Positions 18,174 through 27,201 of a DNA stretch of 64,000 nucleotides are shown here, piece after piece (within the stretch, counting starts at the first letter, position 1; each line of letters starts with the position of its first letter). This stretch comes from CAXXOK01 sp963666755 (GTDB lineage Bacteria > Bacillota > Clostridia > Christensenellales > Aristaeellaceae), in the NCBI GenBank assembly GCA_963666755.2, contig CAXXGW010000008.1, positions 62,001 to 126,000 on the forward strand. The letters run 5' to 3'. The position numbers and the translations under genes were made by a program. Under the pieces are notes generated by a model that searched no databases, was not told where the DNA came from, and saw nothing but the letters and a program-made list of their open reading frames with translations.

Positions 18174-19310
18174 ATGTTATCTAAAGTCAGGTCAATTCTG
18201 AAAAGCTGGAAGGACGAATCCGGACAGGTCCTTATACTGGCCGCCATCGCGTTTGCCCTCGTCTGCGCCATCAGCGGTTTTATCATTGACATGGGCAGGG
18301 TGACTATCGAGAAATCAAGCTTTCAGAACGCTCTGGACGCCTGCGCCCTTGCCGCCGCCATCGATCTGCCCGATACCGAAAAAGCCGCCGATACGGCTGA
18401 GCAATATATTCAGAAAAACGGCTACAGCCCGTCCGATATTTCCATATCCTTCTCCGATCAAAATTATACGGTCAGCATCAGCGGCACCAAAAGGGTCGAA
18501 TACACGTTCGCCAAAGTCATCGGGATCAACAGCGCAAACGTGATGACCGCCGCTTCAGCCACAAAGAAAACCCTCGGCGCAGCGTTCGGCTATACTCTTT
18601 TCTCCGGCGATCCAAGCTATCCGCTGACGATGACCGGCAGCGGCCAATACATCGGCGGCAGCGCCCATACGAATTATAAACTGACGATGACAGGTTCAAG
18701 CCAGACGATCACGGGTTCAGCCGAGGCCGTATCGAGCATTACCATTACGGGTTCCGGCATAACCATCGGGGGCATCTGCGAAGCCGCGACGATCAAGACA
18801 ACCGGCAGCGGCATCGTTACCGGGGCAAAAGTGTACACTGCCGCCCCGACGGTCGGCATGCCCGATTTTTCGGAGGCCATCAAAAAACAGGCCGAAGCAT
18901 CCGGCCATTCATATACGGGAGATCAAACGTTCAACGGTTCCTTTATCAGCGTCGATCACCCGATGTATGTCGACGGAAACGTAACCATCTGCGGCAGCCA
19001 GTTCACAGGCAAAGGCTGCATCGCGGCGACAGGCAATATTACGTTCACCGGAAGCGGCCTGACGAGTTCCGGCAGTGAGGTGTGCTTTTATTCGAAAAAC
19101 GGGAATATTTCGCTTACCGGTTCCGGCGCCGTTGTGGACGGCATTATTTACGCGCCGAACGGGACGGTTGCCATCACCGGTACCGGTGTGACGGTCAACG
19201 GCCGGATCATCGGGAACAGGCTGTCTTTAACAGGCAGCGGCTACAGGATCGTATCCGGCGAAAATGACCTTGACTGCCTCCCCGCCGCCTCCGTTTCGCT
19301 CACGAAATAG
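18174..19310 (+). CDS. Tad-like pilus/surface protein with polymer-type TGSG repeats
   Basis: 378 residues. The N-terminus matches the TadG/TadE-like 'putative Flp pilus assembly' leader: SGQVLILAAIAFALVCAISG forms the single membrane helix, followed by DMGRVTIEKSSFQNALDACALAAA. From about residue 140 the protein has many short TGSG or ITGSG repeats at roughly 10-14 residue spacing, a bactofilin-like beta-helix arrangement that suggests a fibrous exported domain. ATG 18174 follows GGCGGGGAG. The c-di-GMP-I riboswitch upstream makes regulation by that second messenger likely, as for other pilus and adhesion genes. No secretion ATPase (TadA) lies in the window. Confidence 0.8.
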   Translation: MLSKVRSILKSWKDESGQVLILAAIAFALVCAISGFIIDMGRVTIEKSSFQNALDACALAAAIDLPDTEKAADTAEQYIQKNGYSPSDISISFSDQNYTVSISGTKRVEYTFAKVIGINSANVMTAASATKKTLGAAFGYTLFSGDPSYPLTMTGSGQYIGGSAHTNYKLTMTGSSQTITGSAEAVSSITITGSGITIGGICEAATIKTTGSGIVTGAKVYTAAPTVGMPDFSEAIKKQAEASGHSYTGDQTFNGSFISVDHPMYVDGNVTICGSQFTGKGCIAATGNITFTGSGLTSSGSEVCFYSKNGNISLTGSGAVVDGIIYAPNGTVAITGTGVTVNGRIIGNRLSLTGSGYRIVSGENDLDCLPAASVSLTK

Positions 19311-19710
19311 CAGACAGATACCTTAATCGCCCCGCTTCTCAACAATTTATTCTATTTTCGTCATAATCCGGCATAAAATGATAAAAGATGCGCAAAAAGC
19401 CCATGTCTTTTTGACACGTTTCCCGTTGCGCTTCTATTACATTAAGAGATACAATATAAGTAATTAAAGGAAATATTTTGTAACTTCTCTTCATTTCCCC
19501 GGCTGCTCTGCATTGTTCACAGTTTGTTTACGGCGTACTTCAACCTAAATCGTCCGGCCTCCTAATAAAAATAGGAAAATACTGTTGATTCTGCCTGCTC
19601 GTGATTTTGACTTTAGATGCATCTTATTCTTCTGACGTCAAACGTTTCCGGATGGTATGGGATCTGTCTCCGCTTTCCGATGGAAAGCGGCGGTATTAAG
19701 AAATGGGGCG
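19311..19710 (+). other. Intergenic region without recognised gene
   Basis: About 400 bases between the Tad-like gene and the next gene. A weak -10 like element (TACAATAT, near 19450) is the only feature seen. Nothing else is supported. Confidence 0.4.
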
Positions 19711-21123
19711 ATGGATATGTCATTTTTGGAGAAACTTCTTGACCGGCTGTTCTTAAAATACTGGAGCATTCCGGCCGCATTGCTGCTTTGCGCCGCCGTT
19801 TGCCTGCCCTTCATTCCCGAAGATTTCAACGGTTCATTTTCGCAGCTCGTCTGCGCCGTTTCCGTCACTTCAACCGCATTGCTCCTCTATATCATTGCAA
19901 CGATAAAGCACAACCTTCTCCCGCGGGCGAAACGGGACTGCCTTGCCGTCCTGTTCGTCGTCGGCGCCGAATCGGAAAAAAGCTTTCTCGATGTGAAATT
20001 CAAGCTCGTGCAGCCGTTCGAGGAATCGCTCAGGCAGCCGTCCAAGACAAAATTCGAGGTCGTCTGCATCCGCCGCAGCAGGCTGAAAAAGTATGACCTG
20101 TATAATAAAAAAGACATGGTCACCCTCCTGATGAAAACGAACTGCATTTTCCATGTCGGCGTCGTGTACACCGTCGATAACGAAAGCAGCGGCGAAAATT
20201 ACGAAATCGAGATCAATACCGGCGTCGCGCATCCCAAATACCAGCAGACCGCCGAAACAATATTGGCCCACGATATGATCACGCTGACGGACTCGATCAA
20301 AAACGTCAAATTTACGCGGCACGATAAGATTGAGAAATGCAAAGTCACGGCGCTGTCGCTGACGTATATCATCAAATATCTCGCCGGGATCGTCTACCTG
20401 TTCGCAGGCGAAACAATCCGTGCAAACGAGCTGTTCGCCGATATCTATGACAGCCTGCAGGATGAAGAGCACAGCCTCCCGGCCATCAGCTGGCTAAAAA
20501 ACACCGTCCCGGAAAGGTATTTCATCTCGAATACGATCCTTTCGCGCAGGGAGTATCTTGACTACTGCCACGACAAGGACAGGATTCACTTAGACAGGAT
20601 GGAGGATTACCTCACGAAGGCGAATACGCTCGTACCGGACACGTACGATTATTACCTGAACATGGCGTTCGTCCATGCGTTAAAGCACAGGGACATCGAC
20701 CTCGCCGTCCAGTGCATCAAGCGGTGCAAACCGTTTAAAAGCTATCACGACTGGCGCTACAGCGACGCGTTTCTGAGCGCGTACAAGCCGAACCCGGATA
20801 ACCCGTTTACGGTTTACCGCAAGTGCGAAACGGCGCTCAGGTACCCGGCGGAGCACGTGCATGAGCTCGCGTCGTTCATCGAGAACGTGCTATCCGACGA
20901 GCCCGAAAAGTTCCTTTTGCACCTCGCGCTGGGGCTCATCTACGAGGAAGGCGGCGACATCCCGCAGATGAAGCATCATTTCACCTCCTTCATCCGGAAA
21001 GCAGCCGGCATGCCGGGTTATGACCAGATCATCCAGACGGTCAAATCGAAGCTCCTGGCGCACGAGGCCCAAGGGGGCGGTCCCAATACACGCCAGCGCA
21101 AAAACTCCGGCAGAACGGCGTGA
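19711..21123 (+). CDS. Hypothetical membrane-anchored protein with helical repeats
   Basis: About 470 residues. Two membrane helices occupy roughly residues 15-65 (WSIPAALLLCAAVCLPF and VTSTALLLYIIATIK). A cytoplasmic alpha/beta region follows, and from about residue 210 a helix-rich part resembling TPR repeats (for example TYDYYLNMAFVHALKHRDIDLA and KFLLHLALGLIYEEGGD). ATG 19711 is preferred over the upstream frame opening at 19657 because the extra residues have no family character. No enzymatic motif was recognised. TPR-like membrane proteins often scaffold other proteins, but nothing local identifies a partner. Confidence 0.65.
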   Translation: MDMSFLEKLLDRLFLKYWSIPAALLLCAAVCLPFIPEDFNGSFSQLVCAVSVTSTALLLYIIATIKHNLLPRAKRDCLAVLFVVGAESEKSFLDVKFKLVQPFEESLRQPSKTKFEVVCIRRSRLKKYDLYNKKDMVTLLMKTNCIFHVGVVYTVDNESSGENYEIEINTGVAHPKYQQTAETILAHDMITLTDSIKNVKFTRHDKIEKCKVTALSLTYIIKYLAGIVYLFAGETIRANELFADIYDSLQDEEHSLPAISWLKNTVPERYFISNTILSRREYLDYCHDKDRIHLDRMEDYLTKANTLVPDTYDYYLNMAFVHALKHRDIDLAVQCIKRCKPFKSYHDWRYSDAFLSAYKPNPDNPFTVYRKCETALRYPAEHVHELASFIENVLSDEPEKFLLHLALGLIYEEGGDIPQMKHHFTSFIRKAAGMPGYDQIIQTVKSKLLAHEAQGGGPNTRQRKNSGRTA

Positions 21124-21189
21124 GGGAGAGACGGTCTGCTGAAGCCGTAAAGATTTCCGCTTCCTGACACTGCATATATAAAAATCTTA

Positions 21190-21225
21190 CGCCCACATCA
21201 TGCCTGTTTAGGTAGAATGTGGGCG
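21190..21225 (+). terminator. Hairpin after the TPR-like gene
   Basis: CGCCCACAT (21190-21198) and ATGTGGGCG (21217-21225) pair perfectly. The T tract behind it is weak (CTTTCC), so this is a possible rather than strong terminator. Confidence 0.55.
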
Positions 21226-21379
21226 CTTTCCAAATTGCAGGAACCATCTGTTAAGATTGAAGGCAAACGAAGAATGATTCTAAAAAATATGGAAAGAGAA
21301 TAAAAAACGGGAACCCGATTCCTCTTTTATCTTCGTATTACTTAAGTTTTGCTTATATATGGCAATTCTTTGAGCTAAT

Positions 21380-22486
21380 CTAAGACCCTCCATTCTCCCA
21401 TTGAACCGTATTCTTCCCAAGCTTTTTCCCCTCGTACATCAAGCTGTCGGCTTCCTGTATCAAGTCGTTAAAGCCGGAACTTTCCTTCATTACTGTAACT
21501 CCGAAACTGCATGTCACATTCATATCTTGAATGAACGTATTTTCGCCTATGGAATTCTTGATTCTTTCACTTAACATAACGGCATTCTCCAGGGTGACAT
21601 TCGGCAGAAGCAAAACAAACTCATCCCCGCCCCAGCGCGATAACACATCGGATGCCCGCAGCTGGCTGTGGATTCGCTGGGCCAGGTCCGTAAGAACGGA
21701 ATCACCAATAAGATGGCCATGCCGGTCATTGATCTTTTTCAGATTATCAACGTCAATAAAAACCAATGACAAGGGCAGCCCTTGCCGATGGCAAAAATTG
21801 ATCCACCGGTTCGCTTCTTCTTCCAGTTTGGTTCTGTTGGCTGTTTTTGTCAGACAGTCAATGGAACTGATATATTCCAGCTCGCTCTTTGCTGCGAATT
21901 CCCTGTACTGATGCCGTTCCATGTTCCAAGCGAAAATTGCGCACAGCAGAATGGTGATGGATAAATAGACGACTGCAGCCCAGTAATCCGTAATGCCGGA
22001 GAACTTAGCGAATAAAAAAGAGTATGCCAGGAATGCAATGGCTCCCGAAACGGAAACGAAAAGCATATACGCCCACCGGTTTGGAATAAGAAAGACGGCG
22101 ATCATAAAAATGATCATTCCCATTGTTTGTATCAGGAAGTTAGGATGGTTATACCGGCTTAAAACGAAAATAAAAATAAATATGGAAAAAAGCTCGCATC
22201 CGGATACAATCATAGAGAAAATTTTGAATGTTTTCATTTTCTTTATCAGCAAAAATGTCCCAAATAAAACAAGAGAAAATGCCCCTCGGATAATGAATAT
22301 GCCTACTAATTTTGTTGAGAATTCAATATTCAATGAATCCGGAATAAGCAACAATAAATTAAAGATTCCAACAACAAGAATCATAATACGTATATACTTC
22401 TGAAAACCGCCCAATTTATTATCAAGATAGGACGGTTGTGATTCAGATAATGAATCATTTGATTTTTCCGATAATTTATTTTCCAA
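21380..22486 (-). CDS. Membrane diguanylate cyclase (GGDEF)
   Basis: Makes cyclic di-GMP from two GTP. 368 residues: a soluble N-tail, six predicted membrane helices over about residues 30-195, then a complete GGDEF domain (residues about 205-365). It has the active-site RWGGDEFVLLLP, the nucleotide-binding FIDVDNLKKINDRHGH, and an RASD inhibitory-site motif placed five residues before GGDEF, so product feedback is expected. It has no EAL domain. It lies 3.4 kb from the c-di-GMP-I riboswitch, so a local synthesis-and-response pair is plausible though not proven. Confidence 0.93.
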   Translation of the reverse strand: MENKLSEKSNDSLSESQPSYLDNKLGGFQKYIRIMILVVGIFNLLLLIPDSLNIEFSTKLVGIFIIRGAFSLVLFGTFLLIKKMKTFKIFSMIVSGCELFSIFIFIFVLSRYNHPNFLIQTMGMIIFMIAVFLIPNRWAYMLFVSVSGAIAFLAYSFLFAKFSGITDYWAAVVYLSITILLCAIFAWNMERHQYREFAAKSELEYISSIDCLTKTANRTKLEEEANRWINFCHRQGLPLSLVFIDVDNLKKINDRHGHLIGDSVLTDLAQRIHSQLRASDVLSRWGGDEFVLLLPNVTLENAVMLSERIKNSIGENTFIQDMNVTCSFGVTVMKESSGFNDLIQEADSLMYEGKKLGKNTVQWENGGS

Positions 22487-22740
22487 ATCAGGTTGCCCCC
22501 CCAGAAAGCCCGATCTGCCGAGATTTCATCGTTATTATATAGTATCTTTCGACAATATAACAGAGTTACTTAACTTAAAATTTAATTTTTTATAACAAAG
22601 ATATATCGGGCTAACCGGAGTGTAACGGCTTTTGCTTCAATTAATCATTTTATCTTTACGATATAAAGATTATATGGTATGACAGAAGGTGGGAATAGAA
22701 AATCGAAGACAATATTTAGAATAAATAAGGAGGTCGGAAC

Positions 22741-23810
22741 GTGATTACCATTCTGCTCGCTGCTGTTGCCGCAAGTATTTTCCTCTGCTTTGCCGTTTTG
22801 CTGATCATGAGCCCGGGCAAAATAAAACCATACACAGACGAAAACGGTAAGATCCCGGAAAACAGCATTGCGGAAAAACGTTTTGTTGAAATCAACGGCG
22901 TCAAAATGGGCATGATTATCAGGAGCAGGGATGCTTCCAGCCCGGTGCTGCTGTTCGTTCACGGCGGTCCGGGCATGCCGGAATATTTCCTGACGAAACA
23001 GTATCCCACGGGGCTGGAAGACTATTTTACCGTCGTATGGTGGGACCAGCGGGGCGCGGGATTATCCTGCGGCCGTGATATCGATAAGAATACCATCACA
23101 ATCGGGCAGTATATTGACGATACCATCGCGGTGACAAATTATCTGCGCGCGCGTTTCGGGCAGGAAAAGATCTGCCTTATGGCGCAGTCATGGGGCAGTT
23201 ATTTCGGCATCCAGGCCGTGCAGAAGGCGCCGCAGCTTTATCGCGCTTACATAGCGGTCGCGCAGATCACGAATCAGGAGGAGTCGGAAGAAATCGCGTA
23301 TGAATACATGCTGGACTATTACGCAAAAGCGGGCGACGGGAAAACCGTAAAAAAGCTGAAAAAATACGGCTGCCTGTCTGCCGGGTATTATAAAATGCGG
23401 GATGACGTCATGCACCGCGCGGGCATCGGCACAACGCACGATATGAAATCGGTTGTAACGGGGGTATTTTTCGCTTCTTTGAGAAACAGGGAATATACGC
23501 TGCCCGAAAAAATCCATCTATGGCGCGGCAAGCTCTCCCTGAACAAAAATAAACAGCTCAAAATGACAGCCGATATACGGAAAACCGTCCCTGCGCTGAA
23601 CGTTCCCGCATACTTTTTTCCGGCGAATACGATTATACCGTTAATTATAAAATGTCGGAGGAATATTTCAAACAGATAACCGCGCCGGTAAAAGGCTTTT
23701 ATCTTTTTAAAAATTCGGCGCACAGCCCCATGTTTGAAGAACCGGACAAAATCGCGCAGATCGTGAAAAGCGACATACTGAAAAATACGAACGGCCTTGC
23801 CGGACTGTAG
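22741..23810 (+). CDS. Alpha/beta hydrolase, proline iminopeptidase-like, frameshifted near the C-terminus
   Basis: A membrane-anchored alpha/beta hydrolase: an N-terminal hydrophobic helix (residues 1-22), then HGGPGMPEY (oxyanion loop), VVWWDQRGAGLS and the nucleophile elbow MAQSWGSYFG with Ser. This elbow has Ala where most relatives have Gly. The unbroken frame stops at 23679 after an unrelated tail. Restoring one T in the T6 run near 23622 continues the protein to TAG 23808-23810 and supplies the missing catalytic His segment NSAHSPMFEEP. The full length is then about 356 residues. GTG 22741 follows AAGGAGG. The likely activity is an esterase or aminopeptidase. Confidence 0.83.
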
Positions 23811-23880
23811 GGAAGGGTCTTGACCCTTCCGCTTCTTGCCTCCACGGATCACTATGACACGGAACGGTCAAGACCGTTCC
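23811..23880. repeat. Dispersed double-palindrome repeat, divergent copy
   Basis: GGAAGGGTCTTGACCCTTCC (23811-23830) and GGAACGGTCAAGACCGTTCC (23861-23880) lie immediately after the hydrolase stop. The same pair, with the same 30-base spacer length, recurs in the arrays at 53.7, 54.1, 56.6, 63.1 and 63.5 kb. This copy has a different spacer sequence and no toxin fragment beside it. It may also act as a terminator. Confidence 0.85.
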
Positions 23881-23912
23881 CTGCATGCAACTCTCCTTTT
23901 ACTCTAAAAAAC

Positions 23913-25016
23913 TCAGCGCACCGCCAGGCCCTGGGCGCCCAAGTCCGGCAGGCCCACATTACCGGCGACTTGTTGTCTCACAAGCTGTCCGTTCCCGCCG
24001 GTACGGAATACGGAAACAGAGCCCTGGTTTCCGTTCAAAACGTAGAAGTTCGCTCCATCCGGGCTTACTCCGCTGTCGATCGGCGCGCCCATAGCGGACC
24101 CCTGGGGCGTAGAGGGGATATTCCCCATCACATTCAATGTTCCGTTCCTGTTCACGCGGTACGCCGTGATGGTGCCGCTTGCCGCATTGGAAGTATAGGC
24201 ATAATTTTCGTCTTTGGCGGCCGTTACCCAGCATGTCGCCGTCTGCCCGTTTTTGACGGAACCGCTGACGGTACGAAGTTCCCCATTTTGCGTAACGGTG
24301 TAAGAGGAAAGCGCGTTTGCGCCGGCTTCCGTGACAAGCAATATCCCGGAAGAAAGAAAGCAGGAGCCGAACGGCCCCGCGCCGCTGGATGGATTGACGG
24401 ACGGACCGGATAAAGTGCCGTCGTTAGTTACCTGAAATACGCTCAGGCGGTTTGTTGTCAGCTCGGATACGACAAGCTGGCGGCCGTTTGAGCTGAATAC
24501 AATGCACGACGGCTGCGCGTTCACCGTGCTGAGATTCCGCGATGAGCCGGGTATTGCGGTAAGCCTCCCGTCAGGGCCGATACGGAAGCCGGTGATGTTG
24601 GACCGGTACCCGTTTGCACTGCTTCCGACATTGGAAACATACAGCAGGCCGCCAAATACAGCCATACTGTTTGGCTGCAGCCCGCCCGAAGGCATCACGC
24701 CGGCCAGATTCAGTTCGCCGCCAAACGCAATCTGAAAGCTTGAAATGCTGTTGCTGCCCGCGTTTACGGCAAAGAGAAACCGCCCGTCGCGGGACAGGGC
24801 AAGCGACCCCTGCGATGTAAGCGGATCAACGCCGCTGCCCGGCATTTCGGGATGGATTCCTCTCGGACCGGTGCCCAAGCCCAATGTGCGGTAAAAACTC
24901 GTGGGCAGCAACGTGCCGTCGGTGCCCCTGAAAAAGGCGGCTATCTCGTTGTCGTCAGCCGAATTTGTCATAACATAGACCAATCCTGCCATCTGGTCAT
25001 TTCTATCTTCAGGCAT
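23913..25016 (-). CDS. Lactonase-family beta-propeller protein
   Basis: 367 residues with the repeated blade pattern of the lactonase / YVTN propeller superfamily: ALSRDGRFLFAVNAGSNSIS, GGLLYVSNVGSSANG, FSSNGRQLVVSELTTNRLSV and SPDGANFYVLNGNQGSVSVF at regular 45-60 residue spacing. Relatives include 6-phosphogluconolactonase. There is no signal peptide, so it should be cytoplasmic. The frame is open 180 codons further upstream, but that part overlaps the neighbouring hydrolase in another frame; ATG 25016 after a GGGGGG stretch is the real start. It is probably cotranscribed with the dehalogenase-like gene 114 bases upstream. Confidence 0.82.
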   Translation of the reverse strand: MPEDRNDQMAGLVYVMTNSADDNEIAAFFRGTDGTLLPTSFYRTLGLGTGPRGIHPEMPGSGVDPLTSQGSLALSRDGRFLFAVNAGSNSISSFQIAFGGELNLAGVMPSGGLQPNSMAVFGGLLYVSNVGSSANGYRSNITGFRIGPDGRLTAIPGSSRNLSTVNAQPSCIVFSSNGRQLVVSELTTNRLSVFQVTNDGTLSGPSVNPSSGAGPFGSCFLSSGILLVTEAGANALSSYTVTQNGELRTVSGSVKNGQTATCWVTAAKDENYAYTSNAASGTITAYRVNRNGTLNVMGNIPSTPQGSAMGAPIDSGVSPDGANFYVLNGNQGSVSVFRTGGNGQLVRQQVAGNVGLPDLGAQGLAVR

Positions 25017-25129
25017 AGTACAATTCCCCCCCAAAAATCTTTTTAATAGTAGATTCGCACTGACAATACTGCGCGAGTGTTCTGACCAGCTCAAACCATA
25101 CGGATTCCTTTTGTGCAATTCGGAATCAA

Positions 25130-26104
25130 TTACCCCTCCGGCAAAAAACCGTTCAGCGCACCAAGCAGCCCTTTGGGATCTTCCTCGGGAATGAGATGCC
25201 CGCACGGGAGCGAAAAGCCGGTTACATCCGGCGCCCAAGCGCGCCAAAGGCCGGGTATGTCGAACAGCCGGCCGACCGTCCCCTTCTCCCCCCATAGCGC
25301 AAGCAGCGGCGCGGTTATCTTCTGGTATTTCAGCCTCTTCTCTATTTCCGTGTCTATCGTGACCGAGGCCCTGAAATCCTCGCACATCGCGCGAATGCAC
25401 GCGGGATTTTGAAAACACCGCAGGTATTCGGCAAACGCTTCCGGCACAATCGCCCCTGGCGTACTGTTCTGCACTGACAGAAGCGCCGTCAGGTACTCTT
25501 TCGGCGACGCGCCGATCATCATTTCGGGCAGCGGCGCGGGCTGGATATGAAAGAACCACCAGAAACAGTTTTGTGCAAACCCCCGGTTCGTCCGGCTGTA
25601 AAGAAGCGCCGGCGGCGCGGTATCGAGTACAAGAGCGCGCTCCACCGCATCGGGATGGTCGAGCATCATCTGAAACAGCACATGCCCGCCGCAGTCGTGG
25701 CCGGCAGCAGAAAACCGGATGAATCCGAGTATGCGCATTACGTCGATCTGGTCCTGCGCCATCTCCCGCTTCGAGTAACGGACATGGCCGGGGCCGCCGT
25801 CGGGTTTGCCGGAATCGCCGTATCCGCGCAGGTCGGTGACAACGACGGTGAACCGGTCCGTAAGCGCCGGGGCGACCTTATGCCAGGCCACGTGCGTTTC
25901 CGGATGGCCGTGCAGCAGCAAAAGGGGCGGGCCGCTGCCGCCGACGAGTGTGTTGATCACCTCCCCGCCCGTCTGTACGAAAAGCTGCTTAAAATCCGGG
26001 AAGAGCAGCTGGTTTGCCTGCGTCCCCGGTGCCGCGGATTCGCTGGAAGCCGCAATGGCGCCGTCAAACGCGGCGGGGTCCCCCAATGAATACGGGTCAG
26101 TCAT
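25130..26104 (-). CDS. Alpha/beta hydrolase of the haloacetate dehalogenase / epoxide hydrolase type
   Basis: 324 residues. The nucleophile elbow AAGHDCGGHV carries Asp instead of Ser, as in fluoroacetate dehalogenases and epoxide hydrolases. HGHPETHVAW is the oxyanion loop. DLRGYGDSGKP contains the two Arg positions that bind the substrate carboxylate in fluoroacetate dehalogenase, and CGHLIPEEDP carries the catalytic His. The segment HIQPAPLPEMMIGA also parallels that family. An extra 40-residue N-terminus precedes the fold. Hydrolysis of a 2-haloacid or an epoxide is the family expectation; the natural substrate is unknown. Confidence 0.83.
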   Translation of the reverse strand: MTDPYSLGDPAAFDGAIAASSESAAPGTQANQLLFPDFKQLFVQTGGEVINTLVGGSGPPLLLLHGHPETHVAWHKVAPALTDRFTVVVTDLRGYGDSGKPDGGPGHVRYSKREMAQDQIDVMRILGFIRFSAAGHDCGGHVLFQMMLDHPDAVERALVLDTAPPALLYSRTNRGFAQNCFWWFFHIQPAPLPEMMIGASPKEYLTALLSVQNSTPGAIVPEAFAEYLRCFQNPACIRAMCEDFRASVTIDTEIEKRLKYQKITAPLLALWGEKGTVGRLFDIPGLWRAWAPDVTGFSLPCGHLIPEEDPKGLLGALNGFLPEG

Positions 26105-26329
26105 AGTTCGTCTTCACCAGCCCTGTTTTTACTCGTACATCAAAAATCTATTCTCCTTTGAAAGGTTTCATGCCAGCCCCAGGCCGATTCAGGCAAGCCG
26201 TGCGGGCCTGCTTTTATTCCGCTCATTGTCCCGATTCGGTCCTCAGGGCAGGCACAGTTCTTTGCGCTCTATTTTTTACAGTTTCAAACCAACTCTGTTT
26301 CGGCCGGTTATTTTGCCCATAAAAAACAG

Positions 26330-26365
26330 CCCTTGAAAAAAACAGCCATAAGCTGATTTCAAGGG
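26330..26365 (-). terminator. Hairpin with T tract on the minus strand
   Basis: CCCTTGAAA (26330-26338) and TTTCAAGGG (26357-26365) pair perfectly. On the minus strand the stem is followed by CTGTTTTTTAT. No minus-strand gene ends directly before it, so it may be left over from a lost gene. Otherwise 26105-26477 holds no gene. Confidence 0.55.
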
Positions 26366-26477
26366 ATTAAGTTTCAATGAAACACGGGAACAGTTCCTTT
26401 GGTTACAGGCTTGTAATAGCATACAGACAGAATATAATAAGTATATTATGGATCACTTCAAAAGGGGGGTGCAGTTC

Positions 26478-26864
26478 ATGACGAAAAAAATCAGCCGTAT
26501 CCTTGGTATCATTGGCGGCGCGCTGACACTGCTTCCATGGCTATGGATGACCGTGCAGTGTGCATGGGCTCTTCTCCATCCCTACAGCGCGGCGAACTTT
26601 GAGTCGAAAGGCTATACATCCGGTTTTCTTGTATTTTCCGTCCTCTATAGCGTGATCTCTCTGGCCGGCCTGATTGGCAGCCTGCTCGTATGCAAAAAGC
26701 GCATCCTTGCCGGCGTTTTGATGATTGTATCCGGCGCGCTGATGTTCGCATTCGGCTTGCCGATGCTTTTGCTGGGGACGAGATGGCTAATAAAGCTGCC
26801 GCCGGTTCTTCTTGTTGCCGCCGGGGTGCTTTCGCTCGCCAGCCCATCGGGCGGCGGTTCATAA
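26478..26864 (+). CDS. Small four-helix membrane protein of unknown function
   Basis: 128 residues, almost entirely hydrophobic, with four predicted membrane helices (around residues 6-26, 48-68, 72-92 and 96-118). ATG 26478 follows GGGGGGTG by eight bases; an upstream in-frame ATG at 26448 lacks such a site. The layout resembles small DUF4064-type membrane proteins, but the resemblance is general. It is a stand-alone gene next to the accessory region. Confidence 0.65.
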   Translation: MTKKISRILGIIGGALTLLPWLWMTVQCAWALLHPYSAANFESKGYTSGFLVFSVLYSVISLAGLIGSLLVCKKRILAGVLMIVSGALMFAFGLPMLLLGTRWLIKLPPVLLVAAGVLSLASPSGGGS

Positions 26865-26911
26865 GGCATGCTCTTTGCGGACACTTTGATACGGGTATGA
26901 TCACGGCGCCC

Positions 26912-26931
26912 GAAAGAAAGAAAGAAAGAAA
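26912..26931. repeat. GAAA tetranucleotide repeat, five units
   Basis: Five perfect GAAA units lie 48 bases after the membrane protein's stop. They are outside coding sequence, so a phase-variation effect on a protein is unlikely. Confidence 0.85.
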
Positions 26932-26970
26932 GGAAGAAACGTGACGGCTGCTCTCTCTCGGCAAACAAAA

Positions 26971-27002
26971 ATACCCGAAAAGCGGAATTGCTTTTCGGGT
27001 AT
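26971..27002 (-). terminator. Terminator of the toxin 1 / immunity locus
   Basis: ATACCCGAAAAGC (26971-26983) pairs perfectly with GCTTTTCGGGTAT (26990-27002), with a T-rich tail on the minus strand. A closely similar hairpin ends the second toxin locus at 51173-51199 and a damaged one lies near 50857-50885. Confidence 0.85.
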
Positions 27003-27014
27003 TCTGCTCTTTAT

Positions 27015-27194
27015 TTATTTATGCTCCTCCAGCCATTGCTTGATATACTGATTATTAATAAATGGGCCTGCCAGTTCGTTATTAGCAATTTCAAAAATTG
27101 TCTTTTTCCAGTATTCCGGGACATACATAAAAAGGACAGGAAAGTTATAGTTGAGCGCGGCCGGCTTGATCTGCGCGGCGTCAGAGGGCACCTT
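27015..27194 (-). pseudogene. C-terminal remnant of the toxin-partner lipoprotein family
   Basis: The 60 codons read AAQIKPAALNYNFPVLFMYV and end QYIKQWLEEHK. They match the end of the lipoprotein at 51215-52156 (TAQIKEAALNYDFPVLFMYV ... QSIKQWLEEHK) almost residue for residue. No start codon or signal peptide remains. Together with the shared terminator it shows that the two toxin loci once carried the same immunity-type gene or exchanged its 3' end. Confidence 0.85.
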
Positions 27195-27201
27195 GAAGAG
27201 A

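Noticed and set aside
17993..18184. Short plus-strand frame starting at GTG 17993
   Set aside because: It begins inside the riboswitch terminator, has no ribosome binding site, shows no family features and overlaps the Tad-like gene.
23913..25559. A 548-residue protein starting at 25559
   Set aside because: The first 181 residues are an out-of-frame reading of the dehalogenase-like gene. The beta-propeller starts at ATG 25016 with a ribosome binding site.
26912..26931. GAAA repeat as a phase-variation switch
   Set aside because: It lies after a stop codon and not in a promoter or reading frame that I can support.
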